A DNA stretch of 33,579 nt. Source: Magnetococcales bacterium (GTDB taxonomy: Bacteria; Pseudomonadota; Magnetococcia; Magnetococcales; UBA8363). The notes under the pieces are model-generated. The model had not been told where the DNA came from and did no database searches. It worked only from the letters and a program-made list of their open reading frames with translations. This document shows positions 9,045 through 17,488 of this stretch, one piece after another; within the stretch, counting starts at the first letter, position 1; each line of letters starts with the position of its first letter. The stretch spans positions 1 through 33,579 of the forward strand of contig JADGCN010000023.1 of assembly GCA_015228975.1 (NCBI GenBank), given 5' to 3'. The position numbers and the translations under genes are program-made.

Positions 9045-10823
9045 ATGAGTCCAAGCCAGAACAGCAAGCTGAATGCCTGGGTTGAGGAAATCCGTGCCAT
9101 GGTTCAACCCGACAAGGTTGAATGGTGTGATGGATCCAAGGCCGAATACGACCGCATGCTGCAAATTTTGGTCGAAGCCGGATTGGCCACCAAACTTGCC
9201 AAACGCCCCAACAGCTACCTGTTTCGTTCCGATCCCTCCGACGTGGCCCGCGTGGAAGATCGGACCTACATCTCCACCAAGAACAAACGCGATGCCGGTC
9301 CCACCAACAACTGGATCGATCCCGAACAACTCAAGACCACCATGCGCGGCCTGTACAACGGGTGCATGAAAGGGCGTACCATGTACGTGATCCCTTTCTC
9401 CATGGGTCCCATCGGTTCGGACATCGCCAAGATTGGCGTTCAGATCACCGATAGCGCCTACGTGGTCGCCAATATGCATATTATGACCCGCGTCGGTACC
9501 CGGGTTCTGGATATTTTGGGTGCCAATGGTCAGTTCATTCCTTGCTTGCATTCGGTCGGCAAGCCGTTGCAGCCCGGTCAGAAGGACAACGGTGTTTGGC
9601 CCTGCGCCCCCATTGAGAAAAAATACATCGCCCACTTCCCCGAGGAAAATCTGATCTGGTCGTATGGTTCGGGTTACGGCGGCAACGCGTTGCTGGGCAA
9701 AAAGTGTCTGGCGCTGCGTATCGCTTCCGCCATGGCTCACAAAGAGGGATGGATGGCGGAGCACATGCTGATCCTGCGCCTGACCAATCCCGAAGGTCGG
9801 AGGTTCCACATCGCCGCCGCGTTCCCCAGCGCCTGCGGTAAAACCAACCTGGCCATGCTGCAACCCCCCATCAAAGGTTGGAAAGCGGAATGTCTGGGTG
9901 ACGACATTGCCTGGATGAAGATCAAGGCGGATGGGCGTCTGTATGCCATCAATCCAGAAGCGGGCTTTTTTGGCGTGGCCCCGGGGACCAGCTACAAGTC
10001 CAATCCCATGGCCATGGACTCCATGAAAGAAAATGCCATCTTCACCAACTGCGTCCTGACCGACGATGGCGACGTGTGGTGGGAAGATATGGACAAGCCG
10101 TGCGATCACGGTATCGACTGGAAGGGTCGCGATTGGAAACCGGGCAAGGAACCCGGTGCCCACGGCAATGCGCGTTTCACCGCCCCTGCCAAGCAATGCC
10201 CGGTGATCTGTTCCGATTGGGAAAATCCGGAAGGGGTGCCCATCGATATCTTCATTTTCGGCGGACGCCGTACCAAAGTCATGCCGTTGGTGCACCAAGC
10301 CCGCAGTTGGGACCACGGGGTGTTCATGGGTGCCACGGCAGCTTCCGAACCGACAGCCGCCGCCCTCGACGTCTCGGCTACCCTGCGTCGCGATCCGATG
10401 GCCATGCTGCCTTTCTGCGGCTACAACGTCGGCGACTATTGGCAACATTGGTTCGAGATGGGTGACCGCCTGGGTGACAAGGCTCCGAAAATTTTCTATG
10501 TCAATTGGTTCCGCAAGAGCGATGCCGGCAAATTCTTGTGGCCCGGTTACGGCGACAACGCCCGTGTCCTCAAGTGGATGTGCGAGCGCGTTGAAGGCAA
10601 AGCGGGTGCCCGCGAGACCCCGTTGGGATTCATGCCCAATCCCGGTGATCTGGACCTCACCGGTTTGGATATCCCCAAGGAAAATCTGGAGCAGGTTCTC
10701 AAGGTGGACAACGAAGCCTTCAAAGCGGAGTTTGCCGATCTTGACGGCTGGATGGCGAAAATCGGCGAATATTTGCCCGAACGCATGAAAAAGCAGGTTG
10801 CTGAGTACAAGAGCCGTTTCTAG
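9045..10823 (+). CDS. pckG: Phosphoenolpyruvate carboxykinase (GTP)
   Basis: The 592-aa GTP-dependent PEPCK converts oxaloacetate and GTP to PEP, CO2 and GDP, the entry step of gluconeogenesis from TCA intermediates. The diagnostic P-loop with reactive cysteine, [13 protein letters not shown], has Cys264 and Lys266. Other family motifs include [22 protein letters not shown] (285-291), [14 protein letters not shown], the FIFGGRR loop, and [25 protein letters not shown]. Length is typical for the GTP class, which is unrelated in sequence detail to the ATP-type PckA common in proteobacteria. The start follows AAGGAGAG. The gene is flanked by its own promoter and a strong terminator, so it is probably monocistronic. 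Confidence 0.97.
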   Translation: MSPSQNSKLNAWVEEIRAMVQPDKVEWCDGSKAEYDRMLQILVEAGLATKLAKRPNSYLFRSDPSDVARVEDRTYISTKNKRDAGPTNNWIDPEQLKTTMRGLYNGCMKGRTMYVIPFSMGPIGSDIAKIGVQITDSAYVVANMHIMTRVGTRVLDILGANGQFIPCLHSVGKPLQPGQKDNGVWPCAPIEKKYIAHFPEENLIWSYGSGYGGNALLGKKCLALRIASAMAHKEGWMAEHMLILRLTNPEGRRFHIAAAFPSACGKTNLAMLQPPIKGWKAECLGDDIAWMKIKADGRLYAINPEAGFFGVAPGTSYKSNPMAMDSMKENAIFTNCVLTDDGDVWWEDMDKPCDHGIDWKGRDWKPGKEPGAHGNARFTAPAKQCPVICSDWENPEGVPIDIFIFGGRRTKVMPLVHQARSWDHGVFMGATAASEPTAAALDVSATLRRDPMAMLPFCGYNVGDYWQHWFEMGDRLGDKAPKIFYVNWFRKSDAGKFLWPGYGDNARVLKWMCERVEGKAGARETPLGFMPNPGDLDLTGLDIPKENLEQVLKVDNEAFKAEFADLDGWMAKIGEYLPERMKKQVAEYKSRF

Positions 10824-10897
10824 AACCTGTTTGCATTGGGACGACCCCTGTCCGCAGTGTTTGGGATGGGTTGCAGGTAGCAGCACTCTTTAAGCTC

Positions 10898-10930
10898 AAT
10901 CCGGGGGTTCAGGCCCCCGGATTCTTTCTT
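10898..10930 (+). terminator. Rho-independent terminator of pckG
   Basis: A perfect 10-bp stem AATCCGGGGG / CCCCCGGATT (10898-10907 and 10914-10923) with a 6-nt loop is followed by CTTTCTT. It lies 75 nt after the pckG stop and before ndk. Confidence 0.9.
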
Positions 10931-11007
10931 GAAGGGGTGGGCAACGGGTGTCGTTTCCATTTTTTTCCATGGCACATGGTTGATTTGCTTCGTCACAGGA
11001 GGAAGAG

Positions 11008-11439
11008 ATGGCTGTTGAGCGTACTTTGTCGATGATCAAGCCCGATGGTGTGGCCAAGAATGTGATTGGTGAGATTTACGCCCGTTTTGAAAAGGCGGGA
11101 CTGCGTATCGTGGCCGCCAAAATGTTGCATCTGACCCGGGAACGTGCGGGTGAGTTTTATGAAGTCCATCGGGGCAAAAAGTTTTTTGACGAGTTGGTGG
11201 CCTACATGAGTTCCGGTCCCATCATGGTGCAAATCCTTGAGGGAGAGGATGCCATCAAGAAAAATCGTGATGTGATGGGTGCAACCGATCCCAAAAAAGC
11301 GGCTCCCGGGACGATTCGTGCCGATTTCGCTTCCGATATCAGTGAAAATGCGGTTCATGGCTCCGATGCCCCGGAAACGGCGGCTGTTGAGATCGCGTTC
11401 TTCTTTTCGGCGCTGGAACGTTGGCCGCGGACGCGCTGA
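11008..11439 (+). CDS. ndk: Nucleoside diphosphate kinase
   Basis: The 143-aa enzyme transfers the gamma-phosphate of ATP to other nucleoside diphosphates through a phospho-histidine intermediate. The catalytic histidine is His117 in the signature [10 protein letters not shown]. Other conserved parts are [15 protein letters not shown] at the start, [31 protein letters not shown], and [14 protein letters not shown]. Length is canonical. A strong AGGAGGAAG ribosome-binding site precedes the ATG. Confidence 0.98.
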   Translation: MAVERTLSMIKPDGVAKNVIGEIYARFEKAGLRIVAAKMLHLTRERAGEFYEVHRGKKFFDELVAYMSSGPIMVQILEGEDAIKKNRDVMGATDPKKAAPGTIRADFASDISENAVHGSDAPETAAVEIAFFFSALERWPRTR

Positions 11440-11467
11440 CGGAACCTGCCTCGTTGATTGCGCCTTG

Positions 11468-11506
11468 CCCGGGGTAACTCGCACCTGCCCGTGTGGTTAC
11501 CCCGGG
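11468..11506 (+). terminator. Strong hairpin after ndk, possible terminator
   Basis: A perfect 11-bp inverted repeat CCCGGGGTAAC (11468-11478) / GTTACCCCGGG (11496-11506) encloses a 17-nt loop, 28 nt after the ndk stop. There is no T-tract behind it, so it is not a textbook intrinsic terminator. It could be a 3'-end-protecting or bidirectional structure. Confidence 0.45.
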
Positions 11507-11688
11507 TGGTGAACTTCACGTCCCGCTCGAAACAAGAGGGCGCCTTGATTTCGTCCTGGATGGCATTGCGCTGTTCCCCCCCCCATTTGATGACGCCCCA
11601 TTGGCCATCATGAACGTGTTGTTTTTCGTGATGCGCACCTCGTTGCAATCGTTCTCTTTAATGGAATACAGGTGTCACAGGATCCCTT

Positions 11689-11898
11689 ATGAAGCCATAC
11701 GATCAACAACCATGGCGTCTCCTTGAGGCACTGGAGGGTGACGAGTATGCGACTGGGGATACCTGGAGGAAACGGGTCCAATTCCAGGATATGACCCTGT
11801 TATTGGTACAAAAGGGGGCGTGGTGCGGCGTGCGACAGGATGTGTATCTCCTGGAAAACGATGCGGAAAGAAATGATTGGCAAACATGTACCCCATGA
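11689..11898 (+). CDS. Small hypothetical protein (69 aa)
   Basis: This is an unrecognised 69-aa product, rich in Trp, Gln and charged residues, with no signal peptide or membrane helix. The ATG is preceded by AGGA with a 6-nt gap, and a dense reading (YDQQPWRLLEALEGDEYATGD, then VQKGAWCGVRQDVYLLEND) looks protein-like rather than random. It stands alone between ndk and the sigma-54-like site at 11941. The 249 nt between ndk and this ORF hold the hairpin at 11468-11506 and nothing else I can call. It could also be a chance ORF. Confidence 0.45.
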   Translation: MKPYDQQPWRLLEALEGDEYATGDTWRKRVQFQDMTLLLVQKGAWCGVRQDVYLLENDAERNDWQTCTP

Positions 11899-11940
11899 TG
11901 CGGAATGGGTCGCTCCAAGCTGATCTGTAACCCGCAATAA

Positions 11941-11958
11941 TTGGCATGAAACTGGCAT
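11941..11958 (+). promoter_or_regulatory. Predicted sigma-54 (RpoN) promoter for the SPOR-ankyrin-Sel1-CysZ operon
   Basis: TTGGCATGAAACTGGCAT carries GG and GC exactly 10 nt apart, as required for -24/-12 elements, and agrees with the consensus TTGGCACG-N4-TTGCAT at most positions. The start would fall near 11970, about 55 nt before the ATG at 12025. Confidence 0.55.
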
Positions 11959-12024
11959 TAATTATCTGGAACAGGGCAGCATGGTTGTGTTGCCGAGGCT
12001 TAACACCAGATAATCGGACCGCAT

Positions 12025-12864
12025 ATGATCAAGATCGAAATTATTGGACCCAATGGGGAAAATCTGCTGAGCGGCACCATGATGCAAAAGGTGAAAAGGC
12101 TGGGATTGCCGACGGTGGGTTTGGTGGGAGGGATGATTCTTTCCTTCTTTTTGGCAAGTTCCCTGGTGACGGATCGGACCGATTCATCGGTCACAGTGGC
12201 CCAGGATAAACACGTCAACACCTTCAAGGCGGGCGTGGATTACTCCCTGCCAACCATGAATCGGGATGGGGCTGCCGGGGCGTCAACAGTAGTTGCCAAA
12301 CTGGAGCAAACAACGCCTTTCAAGGAAGATGTCGCTGCCAAGTCCGATGCGGGTAAAGGTGCTGTAGAACAGAAAAAAATGTATGGCAACTTGGTCACAG
12401 AGACACATGCCAAAGAATTGGTGGCCAAAGGAGCCGCGGCCAACAGCAAAAGGATCGATCAACAAGCCAATGTCCGGGATGCGACCGATCCCATGTTGGA
12501 TGAGCGCATTCAAGCGGCCCGGGAATGGTTGACCGCCAATAACGGTGACGGATCGTTCAGTATCCAATTGATGTCGGTTCGCCGTTCGAGCCTGGGAGGG
12601 CTGAAAGAATACCTAGCCAAGGCCAACCTGGGGCTGGCAGAGGATAAATTGTATGCGTTCCCCTTCGCCAAGGATCGCCTGTTGCTCTACTACGGTCGCT
12701 ATGCCACCTACAGCGAGGCGACTCAAGCCATTGCTTCCCTGCCCGCCAGTATTCGCAGCCAAAAGCCGTTCGTTTTGTCAGGCAAGGAAATTCATGGCAA
12801 ATTGGCCCATCTGAACAAGACTTCCGGTAAGAAGGAAGGCCTGGTGGCGGCCCTGAAACCGTAA
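12025..12864 (+). CDS. Membrane-anchored protein with SPOR-like C-terminal domain
   Basis: The 279-aa protein has a short cytoplasmic N-terminus, one transmembrane helix at about residues 29-47 (LPTVGLVGGMILSFFLASSL), and an extended polar periplasmic region. A compact C-terminal domain at about 176-252 has the beta-alpha-beta pattern of SPOR: FSIQLMSVRR, LKEYLAKANL, LYAFPFAKDRLLLYYGRYATYSEATQAIASLP. SPOR domains bind denuded peptidoglycan glycans at septa or around envelope machines. The call is from pattern, not from a clear family motif. Its stop overlaps the next start (TAATG). The ribosome-binding site is weak (CGGA). It is the first gene of an apparent four-gene operon. Confidence 0.65.
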   Translation: MIKIEIIGPNGENLLSGTMMQKVKRLGLPTVGLVGGMILSFFLASSLVTDRTDSSVTVAQDKHVNTFKAGVDYSLPTMNRDGAAGASTVVAKLEQTTPFKEDVAAKSDAGKGAVEQKKMYGNLVTETHAKELVAKGAAANSKRIDQQANVRDATDPMLDERIQAAREWLTANNGDGSFSIQLMSVRRSSLGGLKEYLAKANLGLAEDKLYAFPFAKDRLLLYYGRYATYSEATQAIASLPASIRSQKPFVLSGKEIHGKLAHLNKTSGKKEGLVAALKP

Positions 12865-13592
12865 TGAAGGGAATGGGTGCGATGGGTTCCACGGTGGTGA
12901 CGGTGATTTGGCGGTTCGGAATCGTGCTTGTCGTGTATGGCTGGCTGGGGTGTGTCCCGGGCTGGGCGGGTACGTTCCACCAGGCGGCCTTTCAGGGACG
13001 CCTGGAGACGGTGAAGCGGTTGATTGCTGAAAAAAAGAACGATGTCAATGAAGCGGATGGTTTTGGTTCTACCCCCTTGCATCATGCGGCCATGGGGGGG
13101 AACACGGAGATGGTCAACTGGTTGCTGAACAATGGTGCCGCGATTGAAGCCCGGGATGCCGGGGGGTACTCGCCATTGGTTTTGGCACTGCGGAATGGCA
13201 AGACGGAAGTCGCCAAACTATTGGTCAAGGCGGGGGCGGATATCGGGGTATTGGACAATCTGGGGGGGAGTGTGCTTGCAAGTGCGGCTTATCTTGGCGA
13301 TAGTGATCTGGTTGAGATGATTTTGAATCGTGGCGCTGAGGTCAATCATGCCAATGAGTTGGGATTAGCCCCTCTGCACTTGGCAACCTTGGCCAACTCC
13401 AAGAAAATCATGAAACTGTTGCTTGGCCATGGCGCCAATGCCAATGCCAAGGACAAGTCGGGCGAAACGCCCCTCAACAAAGTCAAGGATGATGAGGCGC
13501 GGCAGCTTCTTTGGCAACATGGTGCCCGTCTGGTAAAAAATCGTGACGATGCACTGGTGGAGCAGCCAGCTCCCAAGGGGACGGAAGAATGA
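12864..13592 (+). CDS. Exported ankyrin-repeat protein
   Basis: The 242-aa product starts with a hydrophobic stretch and a probable signal peptide (cleavage near VPGWAG at about residues 31-36). Five to six ankyrin repeats follow with standard motifs: FGSTPLHHAAMGGNTEMVNWLLNNGA, GGYSPLVLALRNGKTEVAKLLVKAGAD, LGLAPLHLATLANSKKIMKLLLGHGA and SGETPLNKV. Ankyrin arrays bind partner proteins; a periplasmic location is inferred. The start is fixed by the TAATG overlap with the SPOR-like gene, and the end overlaps the Sel1 gene by 4 nt. No catalytic domain is seen. Confidence 0.85.
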   Translation: MKGMGAMGSTVVTVIWRFGIVLVVYGWLGCVPGWAGTFHQAAFQGRLETVKRLIAEKKNDVNEADGFGSTPLHHAAMGGNTEMVNWLLNNGAAIEARDAGGYSPLVLALRNGKTEVAKLLVKAGADIGVLDNLGGSVLASAAYLGDSDLVEMILNRGAEVNHANELGLAPLHLATLANSKKIMKLLLGHGANANAKDKSGETPLNKVKDDEARQLLWQHGARLVKNRDDALVEQPAPKGTEE

Positions 13593-14149
13593 TGGCCATG
13601 GCGGAATCTACAAAATCGCTCGTATCCCCGGTTCCTGGTAGTGGATCGGGGGTGCCGGGGTTTCACGAACTGGATGAAGGGGACTATGTGACCACATTGG
13701 CAACGTTTGCCGAGTGGGGAGACCCCAAAGCACAGCATGATCTGGCAGCACTCTATCTGGAAGGACGTGAGGTTGAACAAAACTTTGCCGAGGCGCTCAA
13801 GTGGCATACCTTGGCTGCCGAACAAGGCATGCCCTTGTCGCAACATGATCTGGCAACCATGTATCTGGAAGGGATGGGCGTCATTCCCGATCCCGAAGTA
13901 GCCTATTCCTGGTTCTTGAAAGCGGCTTTGCAGAATGATGGCAAGGCGCAGAACAACCTGGGGATCCTCTATGCCACCGGCCAGGGTGTGGCCGAGGATA
14001 TCGTTGAGGCGGCCAAATGGTTTCTGCTGGCCCAAAGCCGGGGTATGAGCGATGCCGAAGAAAATTTGGCTATCGCCAGGGAAGAGATGACCCCGGAACA
14101 GTGGCAGGAGGCCCAAACCCGTGCCCAATCCTGGCAGGGGGGGGCATGA
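13589..14149 (+). CDS. Sel1/TPR-repeat protein
   Basis: The 186-aa protein contains about four Sel1-like repeats: GDPKAQHDLAALYLEGREVEQNFAEALKW, MPLSQHDLATMYLEGMGV, DGKAQNNLGILYATGQGVAEDIVEAAKWF and SDAEENLAIAREEMTP. Sel1 arrays are protein-interaction scaffolds. No signal peptide or membrane helix is evident, so it may be cytoplasmic. The start overlaps the ankyrin stop (ATGATG; the second or a later Met is also possible), and the stop overlaps the downstream cysZ-like gene by 4 nt. This points to coordinated production of all four proteins. Confidence 0.85.
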   Translation: MMAMAESTKSLVSPVPGSGSGVPGFHELDEGDYVTTLATFAEWGDPKAQHDLAALYLEGREVEQNFAEALKWHTLAAEQGMPLSQHDLATMYLEGMGVIPDPEVAYSWFLKAALQNDGKAQNNLGILYATGQGVAEDIVEAAKWFLLAQSRGMSDAEENLAIAREEMTPEQWQEAQTRAQSWQGGA

Positions 14150-14877
14150 CTTCCCCGTTTCGTGGCGCCCTGTATTTCCTTGCCGGGGTTCGCTTGGTGT
14201 TCCGACCGGAGTTGCGGCGTTTCGTCTGGGTGCCGTTGCTGGTGAACACCGTTCTGTTCCTTTTGGGCGGATGGTATGGCGTGAAGCAAATCGCTTCCAT
14301 GTTGGGGTGGGTGACCACGTTGCTCCCATCGTGGCTGCATTGGTTGAATTGGCTGGTGGGGCCATTCTTCATTATTTCCATGGTGCTGGTTTTTTTCTCA
14401 TTATTCACGGCTCTAGCCAATCTCATCGCCTCGCCGTTCAACAGCTATCTCTCCGCGGAAGTGGAGGGCCTCCTGACCGGCAATAAACCGGTGCCCGAAG
14501 ACCCATCCCATGCCATTATGAATGAGCTGGAAAAAATCTTCTATGCTTTCAAGTGGTTTGTCTGGTTTGTCGTCCTGTTTTTCATTCCGGTGGTGAACAC
14601 ATTGTTTTCCCCGCTGTGGTTTTTGTTTTCAGCCTGGATCATCGCCGTGGGATATTGTGATTATCCCATGGCCAATCATGCCATGGATGGCCGTGCGGTA
14701 CGGCGGCATATGCGTCGCAACCTGGGCACCACCCTCGGGTTCGGTGCCGCCGTCATGCTGGCGATGATGGTGCCGGTCGTCAATTGTCTGGTGATGCCGG
14801 CTGCGGTGGCGGGGGGCACGGTGTTCTGGCTGAAAACAAGGGAACCGGAAACGCACCGGGACGCATTGCCCGCGTGA
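14146..14877 (+). CDS. cysZ: CysZ/EI24 family integral membrane protein
   Basis: This polytopic membrane protein of about 243 aa opens with SPFRGALYFLAGVRLVFRPELRRFVWVPLLVNTVLF, the characteristic EI24/CysZ start. Further helices follow at about 63-97, 140-175 and 200-225, with an amphipathic stretch around IASPFNSYLSAEVEGLL. CysZ of E. coli is a sulfate transporter feeding cysteine synthesis, but family members are often of unknown role and no sulfur gene is adjacent. The open frame extends upstream to 14017 inside the Sel1 gene. The ATG at 14146 is preferred because it gives a 4-nt overlap and follows a G-rich ribosome-binding stretch. Confidence 0.82.
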   Translation: MTSPFRGALYFLAGVRLVFRPELRRFVWVPLLVNTVLFLLGGWYGVKQIASMLGWVTTLLPSWLHWLNWLVGPFFIISMVLVFFSLFTALANLIASPFNSYLSAEVEGLLTGNKPVPEDPSHAIMNELEKIFYAFKWFVWFVVLFFIPVVNTLFSPLWFLFSAWIIAVGYCDYPMANHAMDGRAVRRHMRRNLGTTLGFGAAVMLAMMVPVVNCLVMPAAVAGGTVFWLKTREPETHRDALPA

Positions 14878-14905
14878 TTGTTGCCCGGTCGCCGCACCAG
14901 CGGGA

Positions 14906-17398
14906 CTACGGCTGCTGCTTGACCTCCTCCAGGTACAACTTGGCAGCTTTATTGTCCGGATCTTTTTCCAGGATGTCCTGGAATACCAGGGCCGCTTCTT
15001 TGCTGTGACCCAATTCCGCATGCAGCATTCCCAAACGGGTTTCCGTTAACGTGTCCTTGGGCGCATGTTTCATGTAGTTGGTGTAGGTCACCAACGCCTC
15101 TTCACTGTACCCGTTCAAACGTTGCAGGTTGGCGTAGATGGGTATGAATACCTGGGACAATTGGGACAGTTTGCCGGCAGTGTACAGTGCATCCTGCAAT
15201 TCGGATCGTTTCAGATGGATGGCGAGCATGCATCGCAGGCTTTCATGGCGCAGACCATCCAGGGTGATTTGCTTGAAATGTTCCAGCGCCTCATCGTACG
15301 ACTCCCGGTGATCTGCAAGATAGCCCTGGATCAATAACAGGAATTGCTCTTTGTTGGGAATGGGGCTCTTTGCGATTCCATGCATGAAATTGGTCAGCTT
15401 CTCAAATTCTTTTTTATGCAGGAAGGATTGCGCCTTGATCCGTATGGCTTCCGGTGAGGCCAGATTGCGCTGACAGTGCGCCCGGTAATCGGTTTCCGTG
15501 GCGTCAAGCAAGGTTTGGTATTCCTGGAGCGCAGCGCGAAAAAGCTTGGCGACGGGCTCGGGTAAGGTTTCAACACTTAATTGACGTTTTTCGAGAAAAC
15601 ACAGGGCGCGTCCGGGTTGGCCATCGCTCTTCCATTGTTGGAAAATTGATTTAAAAGGGGGCTTTTCTTTTTCGGCATCACTGTTGGCTCGGATCCTCTG
15701 CCGTGCCAAGTCGATGACCTTGATGAGATCCACCGTGTTGTTGTGATAGATTTCATAATAATTCAGCCCCGCCCGCTCAACTTCCTGGTCGCTCAGAACC
15801 TTTTCTTTATCGGGACTGCCCAGTCGCAGGAAGCCTATGATGTTCCATTGTTTGACCAGTCGAGTTAACTCTCCATGGTCCGTATTGAGGGTTTCCTCAA
15901 TGGCATCCATGCGTAATTTATATTTATAATCCATCGGCTTGTTTTTACGACCAAACAATCCCTGGTTGCACTTCAAGGCTTCGCTGGTGAGTTTTTGAAT
16001 CGTGAGCAGTTCACTGCGTACCCGGAACAGTTCCGTTTCGACCATGGCGAAATGCTGTAATCGGTCTTCTCGCGTTTCCCGGGGTATCCTGTGCAAAAAG
16101 GTTTCTCTTGCGGGGATTTCCCGGGATTCCGGGACGATTTCCTCCCAGGGTACATGCTCCACATGCGCAATCTTGGCAGACCCCCTGGAGGGATTGCAGA
16201 CCCGACACCCACGTGATTTTCCCGTTTCCGCCAATTGACTGAGGGCCGGGATGGCATTGAACAAGTCGGCACTGGTTTCAGCTTTCCAACCGCCATTGGT
16301 TTCGACCCACAGGTCGCTACGATAGGCCGAAGGCCCGGTGCGGACTTCAAGACTTCCCGAGGCGTGCGTGAAACCTTCTTTGTTGAAACACAGGTCAAAG
16401 CCGCACAATATGACCTGGGAAAATCCCATGTGGACGGCGGAACCGAGGGCCTGATGGGAAACGGTGATACCCGGATACGAAGGATTTTCCGTGTTGAGCG
16501 GTGTTTTCCAGGGAAAGAGCGTTCCCATATACATGCTTTGGCCACACCACTGACCCAATAACCGGGAGTTGAGATGGTACATGTTGACCAGCAGGGATTC
16601 CTTGCCAAAGGCGAGGATATCCTTGCTCAGATGGAAAATGATCTCGTGGGGGTCGATGGCATAGATCAGGTCGGGGACTATCTTTTCACGCTTGAGTTGT
16701 CCGCCGATGCGGGCAACCGCCAGGACGATGATATCTTTCCGGTGGCTGCGAACCCACTCAAAGCTTTCATCGAGGGAAGGGCCACCGGCCATAAGAACAG
16801 CGGTCATTCTCTGGAATTTGTTATGCAGCACCGATACGGGCACACGATTGCCCGGCAAATTTTCCAATCCCCGTAACATGAAAATTTTGGAACCTATTTC
16901 TTGCCCAAGCTCAATCTCCGTCTGCCCAAATATTCTGTCAAACTCACCATTTAAATTAACATAATCTGGGTAGAAACCATCGATGACGCCCAGGGAGCGG
17001 ATGGCGATATTTTTACCGATATAATAATAATCTTTCATGGAAAAAGCAGAGGCCTTTTCTGGCCATTTCTCCACCGGGCAGATACTGACATGGGGCGGGA
17101 ATGTTTCCGGAAGGATTCCTTCGCGGCCCAAATAATCGATCATTTCTGGTAATTCCAGAAAAATGAACCGGGTGCCCTGGGGTGGTTTTTTGCCCAGTAT
17201 CCATTGCAATAACAATCCACCATCGGTACCGAGGATGGAGAACAGACACTCTTTGCCTTCAAACATGGCTCCATAATGGCGTTGATAAAAATTGTCCGAT
17301 CCAACTTGAGAAAAGGTCTCGCCATTGATGGAAGGGAGATAGCGTTCACCGAATTTGTTGGTTACAAACGGACCAAAAGTTTCTGAATGATTGCTCAA
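14906..17398 (-). CDS. Maf-type (DUF115) flagellin glycosyltransferase with C-terminal TPRs
   Basis: The product is about 830 aa. A helical N-terminal region (SETFGPFVTNKFGERYLPSING, ILGTDGGLLL) is followed by the DUF115/MAF_flag10 domain at about residues 190-400. This carries the typical AGGPSLDE nucleotide-sugar loop, IVLAVARIGGQL, PDLIYAIDPH and FDLCFNKEGFTHASG. The C-terminal third is helical with TPR-like repeats. Maf proteins transfer nonulosonic acids such as pseudaminic acid to flagellin. Start choice: the open frame can be read from a TTG at 17458 without a ribosome-binding site; the TTG at 17396-17398 has GAGGGTG 6 nt upstream and is preferred. A GTG at 17407 is less well placed. 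It lies 90 nt after the carbamoyltransferase. Confidence 0.85.
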   Translation of the reverse strand: MSNHSETFGPFVTNKFGERYLPSINGETFSQVGSDNFYQRHYGAMFEGKECLFSILGTDGGLLLQWILGKKPPQGTRFIFLELPEMIDYLGREGILPETFPPHVSICPVEKWPEKASAFSMKDYYYIGKNIAIRSLGVIDGFYPDYVNLNGEFDRIFGQTEIELGQEIGSKIFMLRGLENLPGNRVPVSVLHNKFQRMTAVLMAGGPSLDESFEWVRSHRKDIIVLAVARIGGQLKREKIVPDLIYAIDPHEIIFHLSKDILAFGKESLLVNMYHLNSRLLGQWCGQSMYMGTLFPWKTPLNTENPSYPGITVSHQALGSAVHMGFSQVILCGFDLCFNKEGFTHASGSLEVRTGPSAYRSDLWVETNGGWKAETSADLFNAIPALSQLAETGKSRGCRVCNPSRGSAKIAHVEHVPWEEIVPESREIPARETFLHRIPRETREDRLQHFAMVETELFRVRSELLTIQKLTSEALKCNQGLFGRKNKPMDYKYKLRMDAIEETLNTDHGELTRLVKQWNIIGFLRLGSPDKEKVLSDQEVERAGLNYYEIYHNNTVDLIKVIDLARQRIRANSDAEKEKPPFKSIFQQWKSDGQPGRALCFLEKRQLSVETLPEPVAKLFRAALQEYQTLLDATETDYRAHCQRNLASPEAIRIKAQSFLHKKEFEKLTNFMHGIAKSPIPNKEQFLLLIQGYLADHRESYDEALEHFKQITLDGLRHESLRCMLAIHLKRSELQDALYTAGKLSQLSQVFIPIYANLQRLNGYSEEALVTYTNYMKHAPKDTLTETRLGMLHAELGHSKEAALVFQDILEKDPDNKAAKLYLEEVKQQP

Positions 17399-17488
17399 GA
17401 CGATCACCCTCGGAAAAAAGTGGGGAGTGGGCGTGTACCAGGATCCGTATGCGGGCAAAAAAAGACGGCTGCTATTTTTTGCCGATTT

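Noticed and set aside
9027-10886. 619-aa minus-strand open frame opposite pckG
   Set aside because: It lies entirely antisense to a clear PEPCK with promoter, ribosome-binding site and terminator; the Gly/His/Val-rich product looks like a codon-bias shadow.
11493-11726. 77-aa plus-strand frame after ndk
   Set aside because: Starts inside the post-ndk hairpin and overlaps the better-supported small ORF at 11689; composition not protein-like.
13346-14365. 339-aa minus-strand frame across the ankyrin, Sel1 and cysZ-like genes
   Set aside because: Three overlapping real genes on the other strand explain the region.
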